64,000 nucleotides of DNA from Pyricularia pennisetigena (Eukaryota > Ascomycota > Sordariomycetes > Magnaporthales > Pyriculariaceae), in contig NC_043742.1 of assembly GCF_004337985.1 (NCBI RefSeq), forward strand, positions 372,001-436,000, in the 5' to 3' direction. Numbering within the stretch: position 1 is the stretch's first letter; each line of letters starts with the position of its first letter. The notes under the pieces were generated by a model, which had not been told where the DNA came from, searched no databases, and saw nothing but the letters and a program-made list of their open reading frames with translations. Of this stretch, positions 1 to 11,176 are shown piece by piece. The translations under genes and the position numbers were made by a program.

Positions 1-388
1 TAAATAAATAACAAATAAAACGTATACGCGTTAATACACACAAAGCTTTATATATTACGTCTTTGTTTATAGTTTTAACAACAAAACAAATACGTCATAT
101 ATAATCTAGCTTAATGGTATAATGCACGTACCATAATCTATATCGTATATACGTTGTTGAAGTGCGTGGGTTCGAATCCCGTTGTGGTCGCAGATTTTCT
201 GTGCATGCATAAGCACAACAGGCCGTTAGGCTCAATAGGTCGGCAGGTCAGTCACATGAATAAGGCCAAATCATGTGACGTAACCCCGCATTCCGGACAT
301 CCGGATCGAAGATCTGCACCTACGGATTCGAACACGCAATTCACAACTTAGCCTTAAATTTATCACCTTTATCACCTTTATACTTTTA
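1..388 (-). repeat. Partial LTR, family A (copy 1)
   Basis: This is the inner part of an LTR found again at 11,177-11,818 and 34,423-35,036, here in the opposite orientation and cut by the window edge on the left. Homology stops near 388, where sequence of another retrotransposon begins. It carries a tRNA-like stretch: an A-box-like TAGCTTAATGGTATA near 111-125 and a perfect B-box core GGTTCGAATCC near 168-178. No internal retrotransposon sequence is attached, so the coding family of this LTR is unknown. Confidence 0.75.
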
Positions 389-948
389 TCCCTATTTCGT
401 AAAAAAAACGGACGATATTTTATATTATTATGGTAAAGTTAAACCATACGTATTCGAATTGGTCGCGCTTATTCCCGATAAATTATGCGTCGCATATTAA
501 TTTGTACGAAATAATTTGTTTCCAAATTATAAACGCAGCCGGTGCGCCGTCGTATAATAGGGGGTTACGTAAAGGTTGCCTTTTAAGGCGTTATTTTTGC
601 GCGATCGCGTCTGCGTTTAAAGAATATAATTGCATTTAAACGATGCGTTTTTCCAATATCGCGATATTCGCGACCAGTTTTTGGTAAAAATCGTAAATTT
701 CCCCTCCCGGGCCTGGCCTTGGGTTGGTTATTATCGTGTTTAAATTCGAGTGTTAGTAAATATTATAAAATAAACCAACGGCTTTAAAACCGTTAAGTAT
801 TTTTATTGGTATTATTATTAACGTTGGGGAAAAAGGGAGGAAAAGGTGTGTGTCCGGGTCGTGGTAGTGTCCTTCCCTTTCTATATTGTCCCTGACCCGC
901 TTTTGTATCTTATCACGTGATACGTGCCTTAGGCACGAATCCATAACA
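389..948 (-). mobile_element. Truncated second copy of Gypsy family B (5' internal part plus LTR)
   Basis: Positions 389-948 match 8,620-9,184 along their length. They comprise a fragment of the 5' internal region (389-760) and one 188-bp LTR (761-948) ending CCATAACA. The rest of the element is missing at the junction with the family A LTR. Differences from the other copy are largely C/T and G/A, as RIP would produce. The short plus-strand open frame at 430-639, also seen at 8,684-8,875, is antisense to the inferred gag direction and is not called as a gene. Confidence 0.75.
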
Positions 949-1403
949 CATTAACGTAATTCAGCTAATGGGTTTGTGGGCTATTGTAAACCCTATTAAA
1001 CGCATTAAAAGAATTTAATGGGCTATTAGCGAACGAATACAGGGGTTTTTGGCCGTAATTCGCTAACGTAAACCCTATTAAAAATTTGAGCCAATTACAA
1101 TGGCGTGCACGATCCACAAAAACCACACCAAAAATTTTGGATTTGCAATGCAAGCGATCGCTGCAATACTTAAAAGGGCCTAAGTCGAACGTTAATTTTA
1201 AGCGATCCCCACTGTAAATACAGGGGGTTAGGTGCTGAATTAGCGCCTAAAACCAACAATTTCGCCCAAAAACAGCAATATTTTCGTCAATATACGTGCT
1301 CTCAAAATGCGATAACAACCAAAATAAAACCTAAATTTCAGGCTTTCCAGCGATGCAAAATGCACTTTAATGGACAAGCTAAAACCTTTCCGGGTTTATA
1401 ACT
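949..1403. other. AT-rich stretch without recognisable gene
   Basis: I see no gene here. The short open frames are broken and unremarkable. The segment is AT-rich like the repeats around it, but I found no second copy of it elsewhere in the window. Confidence 0.5.
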
Positions 1404-1514
1404 TGTTAATAGTATATATTGCTCATGAGGGGTTAAACATGGACCCAGGTACGGCGTGGTGCTAATTGCACTATAAAGGCCTAGAATTACAGGATTTAAA
1501 TATATTAAATTATT
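1404..1514. repeat. Family C LTR, copy 1, left part (split by Gypsy B)
   Basis: The left 111 bp match the start of the family C LTR at 38,426-38,994. The match resumes at 9,190-9,650 after the Gypsy B insertion. Counting the duplicated target TTATT once, the two parts sum to 572 bp, close to the 569 bp of the intact copy. That fits a clean insertion into an older LTR. Confidence 0.8.
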
Positions 1515-1702
1515 TATTATAGGGTAAGCCAACGGCCTTAAGACCGTTAAATATCCTTGTTGGTATTATTACTAACGCTGGGGGAAAAGGGAGGAAAAGG
1601 TGCATATCCGGGTCGTGGTAATGTCCTTCCCTTTATATATTATCCCTGACCCGCTTTTATATCTTATCGCGTAATACGTGTTTTAGGCACGAATCCATAA
1701 TA
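1515..1702 (-). repeat. 3' LTR of Gypsy B
   Basis: 188 bp, with termini TATTAT...ATAATA that are altered from TGTTAT...ATAACA of the less decayed copy at 34,393. It is the element's 3' LTR because the pol remnants lie on the minus strand. Confidence 0.85.
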
Positions 1703-1789
1703 TAGCCCGTATTCGCCCGTTTTTTGTCGGGTGTAATCCTTATTTGGAAGTATAAAGGCAATCCAACGGGCGCGTATCCTAATATAATT

Positions 1790-2300
1790 TACCCGTCCAT
1801 TATTCCGGGCGGTATAGGCCCGTGGTCGGGTTTTACCCTCCTTTTTTCGGCCGCGGTTGTGTCGCGGGCCCTTTATTTCCGGGTCCGTTTACGGGCGGTT
1901 ATCGTGGTTCGTTTTTTCCTAACTTTGGTTAATATAGGTTTATAATCGAATTTTATTTTCCCGTTTTTGGCTGCGGTTATATCGTGGTTTTTTTGTCGTA
2001 CCTGCCGTTTGCGGGTGGTTATCGCGGTTTATTTTTTTCTTATTTTGGGCGGTATAAGGCCATGGTCGGGCTTTACCTTCCTATTTTTGGTTGCGGAAAT
2101 ATCGCGTTTTTTTTATCGTATTTACCGTTTGCGGTTATTTATCGCGGTTTACTTTCCTTTTATTTTGGGCGGTGTAAAACCGTAATCGGGTTTTACCTTC
2201 CTGCTTTTAATTGCGGTAATATCGCGGTTTTTTTGTCGTATTTGCCGTTTGCGGGTATTTGTCGCGGTTTACTTTCCTTTTACTTTGGGCGGTATAAGTT
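1790..2300. repeat. Tandem repeat, 120-bp unit, about four copies
   Basis: Landmarks recur at an exact 120-bp spacing, for example a TTTGTCGTA-like string ending at 2,000, 2,120 and 2,240, with a more diverged unit before. The unit is 40 codons long, so the array keeps frame. On the minus strand it reads as a Lys/Arg/Tyr-rich low-complexity sequence broken by stops. It lies between the chromodomain end of pol and the 3' LTR of Gypsy B. Confidence 0.8.
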
Positions 2301-2721
2301 CGTTTATTTATTGGTACAATTTTTTTCCCGTAATGGTTACGATTTTTGCTTTTCGCATTTTTCCCGCGTTATCGTCCTGGTCCCTTTTATTTTCCAATTT
2401 TTCCTCCATTCGAATCTTTTTCGTCTTTATTCCCTCTTTTTTTTTGCCATTTTATCGATTTTTCCCGTTTTCCCCTCGTTTTATTTTTTATTTATACTAC
2501 CTTTATTTCGGCCGTTTTTATTTCCTATTTGTTCCTATTTATTATTCGTATCGTTATTTATCGTTACCGTGTCGTTATTATATCCCGGGCTTTTATTTTT
2601 TTAATCGCGTTCCAAATAGCGTTTGGATAAACCAGTGCCGGTGGTGGAGGTGGCCGGTTTCCCTACCGTGGTGGTTAATTACTTTCGTTATATAATAATA
2701 ACGGCCGTTTATTTGTAAATT

Positions 2722-3168
2722 ATGTCGATTAAATACCGATTGGGTGGTATCGCTAATTTATATTTGCAACGTTTTCGTCGCGTTATCGGTACCGTAAAGC
2801 TCCAGGGTAATTTAAATAACGACGAATATACCGCTCCGGAAAATGTATTTATTTTTTACGTTTTTTATGTAAAAACGTTTAAAACCAACGGGGTTTGGGA
2901 GTATGGCCCTGCCCCCGACGGTATTCATTACCAGCAATATCGCGATATTAAAAAATCGTATTATTATTACAGCGAAACCGTTTACGCTTTTAATTTTATC
3001 CTCCGCCGCCGTTTGCGAAAATTAAAAATTACGATTTATAATGGTCGTTATATCGTCCAACCCTTAATTAAAGGCACCGTCGTGGATAGCAAAAAAATCC
3101 CTGGCAAAAATACCGTGCTGTTTCGAAATTTTTTTACCGCGTATACCAATTGGGTCCGCGTTTATTAG
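2722..3168 (+). pseudogene. Unrecognised 148-codon open frame, antisense to Gypsy B
   Basis: I do not recognise this protein. It is the longest ATG-started frame with ordinary composition in the 3' tail of Gypsy B, running opposite to pol. The translation is rich in Tyr, Arg, Lys and Ile and shows no signal peptide, membrane segment or catalytic motif. A stretch this long without a stop is unusual in RIP-degraded DNA. It could be an extra antisense ORF of the retrotransposon, a captured fragment or chance. A second frame of similar style (3,493-3,798) follows on the same strand. I give it low confidence as a gene. Confidence 0.3.
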
Positions 3169-4244
3169 GACGTATAAAATAAAATGGCGAATTCCGGGGC
3201 CGTAGCGACCCCCGTTAAAACCACTGTTTTTACCGTTATATCCAATACCCTTTTTCGCAGCGGTGGTAATCGTAACCGTTAATTGGTATAAATTTTCGCG
3301 CGCGGTTTTATTTATTTGGAAATGCGTTTAATTTTTTTAATATATAATTGTTTCGATAACGTTATTAATTTTTAAAAATTTTTTTAGGAACGTAATACGT
3401 CGCGTTATAAAAAAAACCTGCAAAAGGCGCGCCGAAATAATAACGCTTTCGTTGCTTTAATTACCGTTTTAACCTTTTCCCCCGCCGTTTTTATGCGCCA
3501 ATTTCGCCCCGCGTATTCCCCACGTTTTTTCGCCCCTATTATTACTACGCCCCGTCGACGTTTCGAAATTCCTTTTTCGCGTTACCCCGTCGTATTTCGT
3601 TTTATTTGTACCCCGATTCGGTATATATTTAATTTTTCGCGTCCCCGTACCCCTATTCCGTCGCGCCCTCGTATTTTTGGTCGTAATATGGGTAAAAACC
3701 CGTTTTTTGGAAGGTCCCGTCGTAAACCTTTTTTAATCGAGGGTATTGCCCGACGTTATACCGCTTTATTACGGAAGGTTAACCAATTCGCCGAATAATG
3801 GGAATTCCCGGTTTTTAAAAACGACGCGGAAACTAATAAAATAAAAAAGGAGGACGTCGAAATAAAGGAAGGAAATAAAAAAAAGGGAAATTTGGATGGC
3901 GAATCGGAGGCGTATAATTCGGTTTTTAATTAATATTTTATCGCCGCGCAAAATTATCGCCTCGTTTTATATATATTAATTTAATTTAAAAATTAGGTGG
4001 GTGGGATATAATTACGTCGCCTTAAAAATGGGCGCGGGTTATATAATCGTTGGTTTATTTTTATTATATTTCGCCCCGGTAAAAGATTTAATTTTGCGTG
4101 TTTTTTTTACCGTGCGTTTAATTAAATTAATATTAGTTTTAGGTTTACCGCGTCGCTTTTTTTCCGGGGAATCGTCGATTTTTTAATTAATTGTAACAAG
4201 TCCTTGGTCCGGTTAAATATTTAATTATTAACGTTGTTTCGATA

Positions 4245-7200
4245 TTGGGTTATTATTTATTTGGGCCGGCCCCCATTTTGTTTCGAATTCGTCCAATACC
4301 CGTATATTTTCCATTGCTACCAAATCCTTTCACGTGGGTTTATCGTACTTTTTCCATTTTACCAAAATTTTGCGTTTGCGTTTTTTCCCTATTACGTTTT
4401 TCGCGGCCAGGATTTCCTTTATTACCTATTTTTCCGCGGTTTCGTTATTTAAATCGGATAAGATTAATAACGGGCCGGGTTTAATATTAGTACGAATTTG
4501 GGACGGTAATATGTCGTCCGCGGTTTTTTCGATTAATTCCACGTAAAAAATGGGGTGGATTCCTTTTAGGACGTTTAACGTAATTATTAATGGTGTAGGA
4601 ATCGTTATAACCGTATATTTATTCGCCACGAAATTAAATTTTTTATTCGGGTAATTATTTTTAACGTTCCGTAAATTAAGAAAAATTTTATCCCCTATTT
4701 TGAAACGGTCCGCCGGTTTCCGTATTTTATTCGCGTTTTTTTTTAACGTTATTATATATAAATTATAACGGCGTGGGCCACGTTTGTACCGTTTTTAAAA
4801 TATTGTAAAAACAAATTTGCGCGACCTTTGGGCGTGGAGCCCGGTCGTCCGTTTGCCTATATTACCGGGACCGCGTTTATTTGGTATTTTAATAATAATT
4901 TATTAGGATTAATTCCCGTGGTTAACGAATTCCTATTATTTAACGCTAATTAAACGGCCGGTAAATGTCCGGGCCAATTTATTTGGTCGAATACCACGAA
5001 AACCTTTAAATAATATTATATTTCCTAATTAATCCGTTCCGTACCCCCGTCCGTTTTTGGGTAATAGGACGTCGATAATAATTGTAAAATTCCTATTTAT
5101 CGGCACAATTCCGACCAAAAACCCTTTACCCAATCCGACCCCCGGTCCGATATAATTGCGTTAAAAAAACCTTTAAACCGCCACCAGGTGGAAACGAATT
5201 TCGCGGCGCAAGTTTCGGTTTTTATCGAATCCATCGTTTTTAATTGGATATATTTGGAAAATTTATTAATTATAACTATTATATAACGCGGCGCGTCCGT
5301 ATTATTACCTGGGAGGTCCATTATAAAATCGATAAAAATTTGTTTCCAAAATTTATCCGGTATTGGTAGGGGTTGTAACAGTTTTTATTTGCGTTGTTTC
5401 GATAGTTTAATCCTGCGGTATATATCGCAATTGCGTACAAATTGTTGGATATATTCGGCCATCCCGTCCCAATAATAATTTCGAACCAGGATTGTAAATA
5501 TATTATTTTTATCGTAATAACCTATTATTGGGGATTCGTAGGTTTGTTGCAAAATTGCCGTAATTAAAGGTTCCCAATTAGGTAATTAAAAGCGGTTTTT
5601 ATATAATAACGTACCGGAAACGTTTATTAAATAATCCGTTATTTGTGCTATCGTTTCGGTTTTGGGTAAGAATCGTTTTATATCCTGTTAAACCGCGTCA
5701 CGTTTGTGGGCGTATACCGGGTTTTTTCCCACTATTTCGTTTTAAAATTTTGCTATATAAAATTACTGGAAAATAAATATTTTTTCCGGGACCGCCGGCA
5801 ATATATTTAATAATTATATTTAAAAAGTGCCGATTATGGTTTTGCTAGGTATTGGGCGTAATATTATCGCTCGTTTTTCCTCGCTGGTTTCGTCCTGCTC
5901 CCGTTTCGATAACGCGTCGGGGATTATCGCGTATTTCCCTAATCGGTATCTTAAAATATAATTAAATTTGGATAAAATTTCGGCCCACCGCATTTACCGT
6001 TCCGACACCACCCTCGGTTTCGTAAAGTATTCGAACGTTTTATAATCCGTAAAAATAGTAAAGGGAAAACGGATATTACGTAATTCCGCCTCCCATATTT
6101 ATAAATAATGGACGACCGCGAGCAATTTTTTATCGTAAATAATATAATTGCGTTAAACCGTCGTTAATTTAACGGAATGGAATATTACCGGTTTCCATAA
6201 CCCGTTTTTCCTTTTTTATACCAATACCCCCCCGATAATTGCGCCGGAATAATCCGTTTTTATTTTCGTTTCCGTTTCGTCGCTTTATTGGGCTAATATT
6301 AACGCTTGCAAAAATATTTATTTAAATGTTTTAAAAGCAACGTCCTCCTCCGGTATCCATTTAAACGGTATTTGTTTTTAATAAATCGAAATAAAGGCGC
6401 CGTTAAACCCGAATACCCGTTTATAAAATCCCGGTAAAAATTTGCGAATCCTAGGAAACCGCGTAATTTTCGTAATTTCGTCGGGGTTTCCCATTCCCGG
6501 ATCGCGCGTAATTTTTCCGAATCGGTTTCCACGTTTATATTAGCGTATATAATAAACCTTAAATATTTAACGGAAATAGCCGCGAACGCGTTTTTATTAA
6601 AATCCAAACTTAAACCCGCCTTTTTTAATTTTCCTAAAATATAGGTAATTTTCCGCCAATAATCCGTTTTAAAACCGGACGTATATATTAAAATATCGTC
6701 CAAATATATTAATATATAATTATCCAATATATTCCCGAGGACGCCGTTAATATATCGCTGGAACGTGTTCGGGGCGCCCGCTAATCCGAATAGGTATATT
6801 AATTATTCGAACAATCCGAATTTTGTGCGAAAAACTGTAAAATATTTATCCTTTTCGGCCACGCGTAATTTATGGAAAACTGCGCGTACGTTTACTTTAA
6901 TAAACTATTTTGCTCCGGATAAGGAGCGGAATGTTTTTTTAATTAATAATAAAAAATACCCGTCCTATATTATAATAGCGTTTAATATTTTATAATTAAC
7001 GTATAAACGCCATCCTCCAAAAGTTTTCCGGATTATTAAGACCGGGGTTGCGGCCGACGACGCGTTTATTCGGATTTATCCTTTGTTTATTATATCGATT
7101 ATTTGTCGCCTTAATTCCAATAATTAATCGCGCGGTATATAATATAACCGGTTTTATAATAACGGCGGGGATTTACCGTCGTTATCCTTTTGGATCCGGA

Positions 7201-8192
7201 TATGGTGGTCCAATTCGCCCTTATACGGGGGTAAAACCGAAGTTTTACCGTCGTTAAATAAATTTTCGAAACCTTTTAATTTTGCGGGTAACGTCGCCGG
7301 AAGCCCTGCGTCGCTTTTATTTACCGTCGTTAAGGTTAAGACCCGGGTTATATTTCGTAACAAAATAAAAACGAATTCCATTTATTCGTTCGTATCTTTT
7401 CTTGCTTTTCGGGCCGCGGTTAGGAATACGTTATTTATAATTACCGTAGGTTTCCCGTTTTTCGGACGCAGGGACAATTCCTATACGAATAACCTTTTAA
7501 CGGATTTTATTTTTAACCTTTTTTAATTTGGGTTAAATACCATTTTCCGGTAGGTTATCCAAAGGAATCCCAGGAACAGGTTCTACGTTAATCCCGGAAT
7601 TATATAAAAAGATATCGGCGCGGATTAACCGTCGATATCCACGTCGCAATTGCTTATTTCCCGTATATCGGTTCGTGTTTGTCCCGTTACCGTGCCTAAC
7701 CGGCGGATTTATAATAAAAAAACCTTTATTATTCCCAATTTTTCGGTATAATTTTTGTTTATAACCGCGTAACATTCGCGCCCTAATTCCATTTATACAA
7801 TAATAAATTTCGTTAAATTAATTAAAACCGGGATAAGGAATAATCGCCCATTTATTATTATTTATATTTTTTTTAATTACCTTTTCCAATTTATATTTAT
7901 TAACGTATTATAAGGTGGTCCGGGCCCGTCGCGTCGGTTTTCCCCTGGGTTAAAACTGTGGCCCAAAATTAATTTTTTCCTTTTTCGGGGTCGTTTGGCG
8001 TCGGACGTATAACCGGTACAAATTGGCAATTTTGGGCGTAATGGAAAACGGACCCGTAACGGAGGCAGGCCCCGGTTTTACGACGTCGTTGGAATTTTTA
8101 AACGGATATTTATAGGGTCCTATTTTTCCCTTTATTTCCATCCAATCGGCGTTTTCCTCGCTTTTTACCAACGTTATAACGGTTTCGGCCAA
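4245..8192 (-). pseudogene. Degraded gag-pol reading frames of Gypsy B
   Basis: Coding remnants of a Gypsy polyprotein. The order gag, (protease), reverse transcriptase, RNase H, integrase, chromodomain is what chromoviruses have. Visible anchors are YLDDILIYT in reverse transcriptase (near 6,690), FSKYIQLKTM and SDRGSDW in integrase (5,097-5,321), and the chromodomain near 4,300-4,380. Frames are broken by many stops that fit C-to-T or G-to-A change of Gln and Trp codons. In this family the chromodomain targets integration to heterochromatin. Here the enzyme cannot be made. Confidence 0.8.
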
Positions 8193-8996
8193 TTTTTATC
8201 GTTAATACGCCCGTTATTATTATATTTTTTAAACCTATTTATAAGGAATTTGGAAAAAGGGCGTTCCGTTTTTGGCCGAAACGTTTATCCAAATTAATAG
8301 CTTCCAAATCCTGGGCGATATAACGGTATATAGCGATAAATCCGTGGTAAAAGTCGGAAACGATACCCTTTTTTACCGACGCCTCCTTTATCCGGTTAAC
8401 GACCCGGAAACGCAAATAATTGGCCCGTATTTCGTTTAACTATTCGAGGCCCCCAGCCGCGGTAAAAAGGCGTTCGAATTTAATAAGGAAATATGCGAAC
8501 GATTCGCCGTATCGCATTCGGAATACCTTTAATTCGGCGAAGGTTTAAACCTTTTTATAATGGTCGTTATACGTGCGTCCCAAATATTCGATAAAATTTT
8601 CGTAATTATATTCCCTTTCCGTACCCTTTATTTCGTAAAAAGAACGGACAATATCCTATATTATAATAGTAAAATTAAATTATATGTATTCGAATTGGTC
8701 GCGCTGGTTCCCGACAAATTCCGCGTCGCGTATTAATTTGTACGAAATAATTTGTTTCCAAATTGTAAACGCAGCCGGTACGCCGTCGTATAATGGGGGG
8801 TTATGTAAAAGTTTTTTTTTAAAGCGTTATTTTTACGCGATCGCGCCTACGTTTAAGGAATGTAATTGCATTTAAACGATACGTTTTTCCAATATCGCGA
8901 TATTTGCGACCAGGTTTTGGTAAAAGTCGTAAGTTTTTCCTCCCGGGCCTGGTTTTGGGTTAGTTATTATCGTATTTAAATTTAAGCGTTAGTAAA

Positions 8997-9184
8997 TATT
9001 ATAGGGTAAACCAACGGTTTTAAAACCGTTAAATATTTTTATTGGTATTATTACTAACGTTGGGGGAAAAGGGAGGAAAAGGTGTATGTCCGGGTCGTGG
9101 TAGTGTCCTTCCCTTTATATATTATCCCTGACCCGCTTTTGTATCTTATCGCGTAATACGTGCCTTAAGCACGAATCCATAACA
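8997..9184 (-). repeat. 5' LTR of Gypsy B
   Basis: 188 bp, ending CCATAACA next to the right target-site duplication TTATT (9,185-9,189). It is homologous to the LTRs at 761-948, 1,515-1,702 and the split solo LTR at 34,393-35,200. Confidence 0.85.
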
Positions 9185-9189
9185 TTATT

Positions 9190-9650
9190 TACTAAAATGA
9201 TTCAGTAATTTTGGGATTAATAGATTTGATTTATTGGCGGCGGAGATTTTGTTTTATTTCCCTTACATGTTTTCCGACATCGAAGTGGGGGTATGCACGC
9301 CGCAAAAGGTGCCTGTGCCGCACACGATTTTCCGAAAAATTATTTTGTATGCGTTGTTTAAAAAACACCCTCATTTCCATAACAACCATTTCTGGGTTCG
9401 CACTAATTTGCTAATTTGGTGAAAATTTCAACCAAATACAGGGTAACTAACTCGTAAGTGCAGGGTGGGTATAAAACCCGGCACAGGGTGAAACCCCATT
9501 CGCTGACACTTTGAATCGGAACTCCTGCAATATACAAAATATAATAGAAAATCCGACAGCCCCAACAGCCCCATTTCGGCACTATCTAATGTGGCTTATA
9601 TACAAATAAAAGTGGACCCATTCCATGCTAGATAACGCATATAATTAACA
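9190..9650. repeat. Family C LTR, copy 1, right part
   Basis: Continues the LTR begun at 1,404-1,514 and ends AATTAACA. It carries the block common to every copy: TTTTCCGAAA, then the GTATGCGTTGTT string, then TAACTAACTCGTA. No clear target-site duplication was found for this copy (TAACT on the left, CAAAC on the right). Confidence 0.8.
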
Positions 9651-10593
9651 CAAACCCAAATAACATGTTTATAATACGTCGTGGAATTCCGTTATTTATA
9701 AAATATATAACGAATGCGCGTAACAAATAATTGCTTTTTTGTCGGGAATATCCGTGGGTTGAAGGCGTTAATACTAATAAAGCCCGATAGTTTTTCAACG
9801 TTGGAGGGTTTATGGTTTTTAAAATAGTATTTGGTTCCGGGTATACCACGTTCGAAATTTGTAACGATAAATAAAACGGGCGGTGGCCCTTGGAATATAT
9901 TAAAAATAAATATATAAATTCATATAATAATAGCGCTTTGGACGGAATTTCTTGCGAGGACGAATCGAACACTTATTTAAACTAATCCATATTGGTCACG
10001 TTTTTAACGGAATAGTCCTTTTTTCCCGGAAATTGGAAATTTGTAAGTTCGAACCGGTTAAAAAAGCGTAAATACTATATTAATTGCTAAAATTGCCTGC
10101 GTAAAAAATTGTTTTCGACAAACGCAGGAAATTTATTATTAAACCGGTATTCGACCCTATTAACGCGTAAACGTTTTCGGATTTAATGGTTTCGTAAAGT
10201 GTTTTTTAAAAAATATATTCGCGAGGAGGCGGGTCGGGTAATTTCGTGGGAATTTGCGGTTATTGTTTAAACGTATATAAATTATGTAAAATGAATGCGG
10301 CGGTAACGGTTATATTAAAGTTTAATAATATTGCGAATAAGTTTGGTTTCGGGGTTTAATTCCGGGGTGGTAAATTCTTTTTCGGATTGGGATTCGTGGG
10401 TGGTTTGCGGTTAATCGAACAAATACGGCCTAAATACCCATTTATTTTCCAAAAAGGAATTAGGCGATAACAATCGCGATAACGTTACAAATAATAATAT
10501 TAGGTCCGATATAGGATATAGGTTTGCGGGTTGCGCGGACGGAAATATTTTTTCGTGTAAATCCATTGGTATTATTGGTACTATGTTTTCCAT
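9651..10593 (-). pseudogene. RIP-degraded reading frame of unknown identity
   Basis: One minus-strand frame stays coherent from 10,593 down to about 9,651, roughly 314 codons. It has about nine in-frame stops, nearly all of the kind produced from Gln or Trp codons by C-to-T change. The open blocks (10,411-10,593, and downstream of 9,972) have normal-looking amino acid composition, including an acidic block around 10,320-10,410 reading SEKEFTTPELNPET. I do not recognise the family. It may be a gag-like or host-derived gene inside transposon debris. Confidence 0.35.
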
Positions 10594-10746
10594 TATTAAG
10601 TTAGGCGTTATTTAAAGATGGTAATAATAGGATGGTGGTTAATTTGGATAAATGGTTATTATATAAAATCATTTTTTTTATTGATAGTAATTGTAATTGA
10701 GGGTATTAGGACGACGTTGAGTTTGGTATTGGTGATATAGCCATAA

Positions 10747-10895
10747 GCGGCGAAATGCGACAAGTTGTCCTTAGATTTAAACGAGCGCGATTTTTTCGGC
10801 CAATGTAATTGGTCGAAAAGCCATGTGGCTGAAAGGTATATGGAGCGCTCGGTCCCCACTGCGAAGCAGGGGGGTCTAGTCTGAGCACTGAAACT
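10747..10895 (-). repeat. Short repeat R4 (about 150 bp), copy 1
   Basis: Runs from GCGGCGAAATGCGACAA to GAGCACTGAAACTA and matches 36,371-36,519 (inverted) and 42,132-42,281 closely. It contains TTGGTCGAAAAGCCATGTGG and a GCAGGGGGGTCTAG block. No coding capacity. The ends are weakly inverted (CTCAGACTAGA at both ends), so it may be a MITE or SINE-like element. Confidence 0.7.
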
Positions 10896-11176
10896 ACTGT
10901 GATTGGCAATTACAAACCTATACCCGTTAAAAGGCAAGCGGTATAGCAAATCCTAAATTAAATAGGGTATTTATTGACCCTTAGGCGATTAGGTTAGTTA
11001 ATTATAACTATAAATTCGCGAATTGTAACCCATAATTTAGGCTAATCTGTAATAGAAAATAGCCCTATATCGGGCCTCCGAGGCCCTATTCCAACAGATA
11101 GGGGGCCTAAACCCAGCCCAAACGAAGCTTTAACCGCTAAATTACAGGCATAAAACCTGCAATTAAAAGCGTTAAC
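10896..11176. other. AT-rich spacer
   Basis: No gene seen. The segment holds a GC-richer palindromic-looking patch near 11,070-11,105 (GGGCCTCCGAGGCCC). Its last five bases, TTAAC, are the left target duplication of the following LTR. Confidence 0.5.

Larger units (their letters stand above)
1515..9184 (-). mobile_element. Gypsy-type chromodomain LTR retrotransposon, family B, RIP-degraded
   Basis: A 7,670-bp element with 188-bp LTRs (1,515-1,702 and 8,997-9,184) flanked by a 5-bp target-site duplication TTATT (1,510-1,514 and 9,185-9,189). All the LTR differences I can see are transitions. Minus-strand coding remnants run right to left: gag-like region about 7,500-8,900, a linker before reverse transcriptase (7,154-7,381), reverse transcriptase with YLDD (6,299-6,727), integrase core with an SDRG motif (5,097-5,321), the usual post-integrase segment (4,426-4,629), and a chromodomain near 4,300-4,380 reading KILVKWKKYDKPT before a stop where Trp is expected. 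A 2.5-kb tail then leads to the 3' LTR. Stops throughout mean it is not autonomous. Confidence 0.9.

Noticed and set aside
107..192. tRNA gene on the plus strand (also mirrored at 11,530-11,620 and 34,795-34,880)
   Set aside because: A and B boxes and a T-arm are visible, but the 5' and 3' acceptor strands do not pair and the sequence repeats inside an LTR. Reported as a tRNA-like part of LTR family A instead.
1984..2604. 206-codon hydrophobic open frame, apparently a membrane protein
   Set aside because: It is the plus-strand reading of the 120-bp tandem array in the tail of Gypsy B. The repeated Phe/Tyr/Leu-rich pattern follows from T-rich repeat sequence.
7048..7257. Plus-strand open frame of 69 codons
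   Set aside because: Antisense to the Gypsy B region just before reverse transcriptase, which is the recognisable coding strand.
11070..11105. Inverted start of a Copia E LTR (CTATTCCAACA)
   Set aside because: Only 11 bases match and the neighbouring sequence does not continue the LTR.
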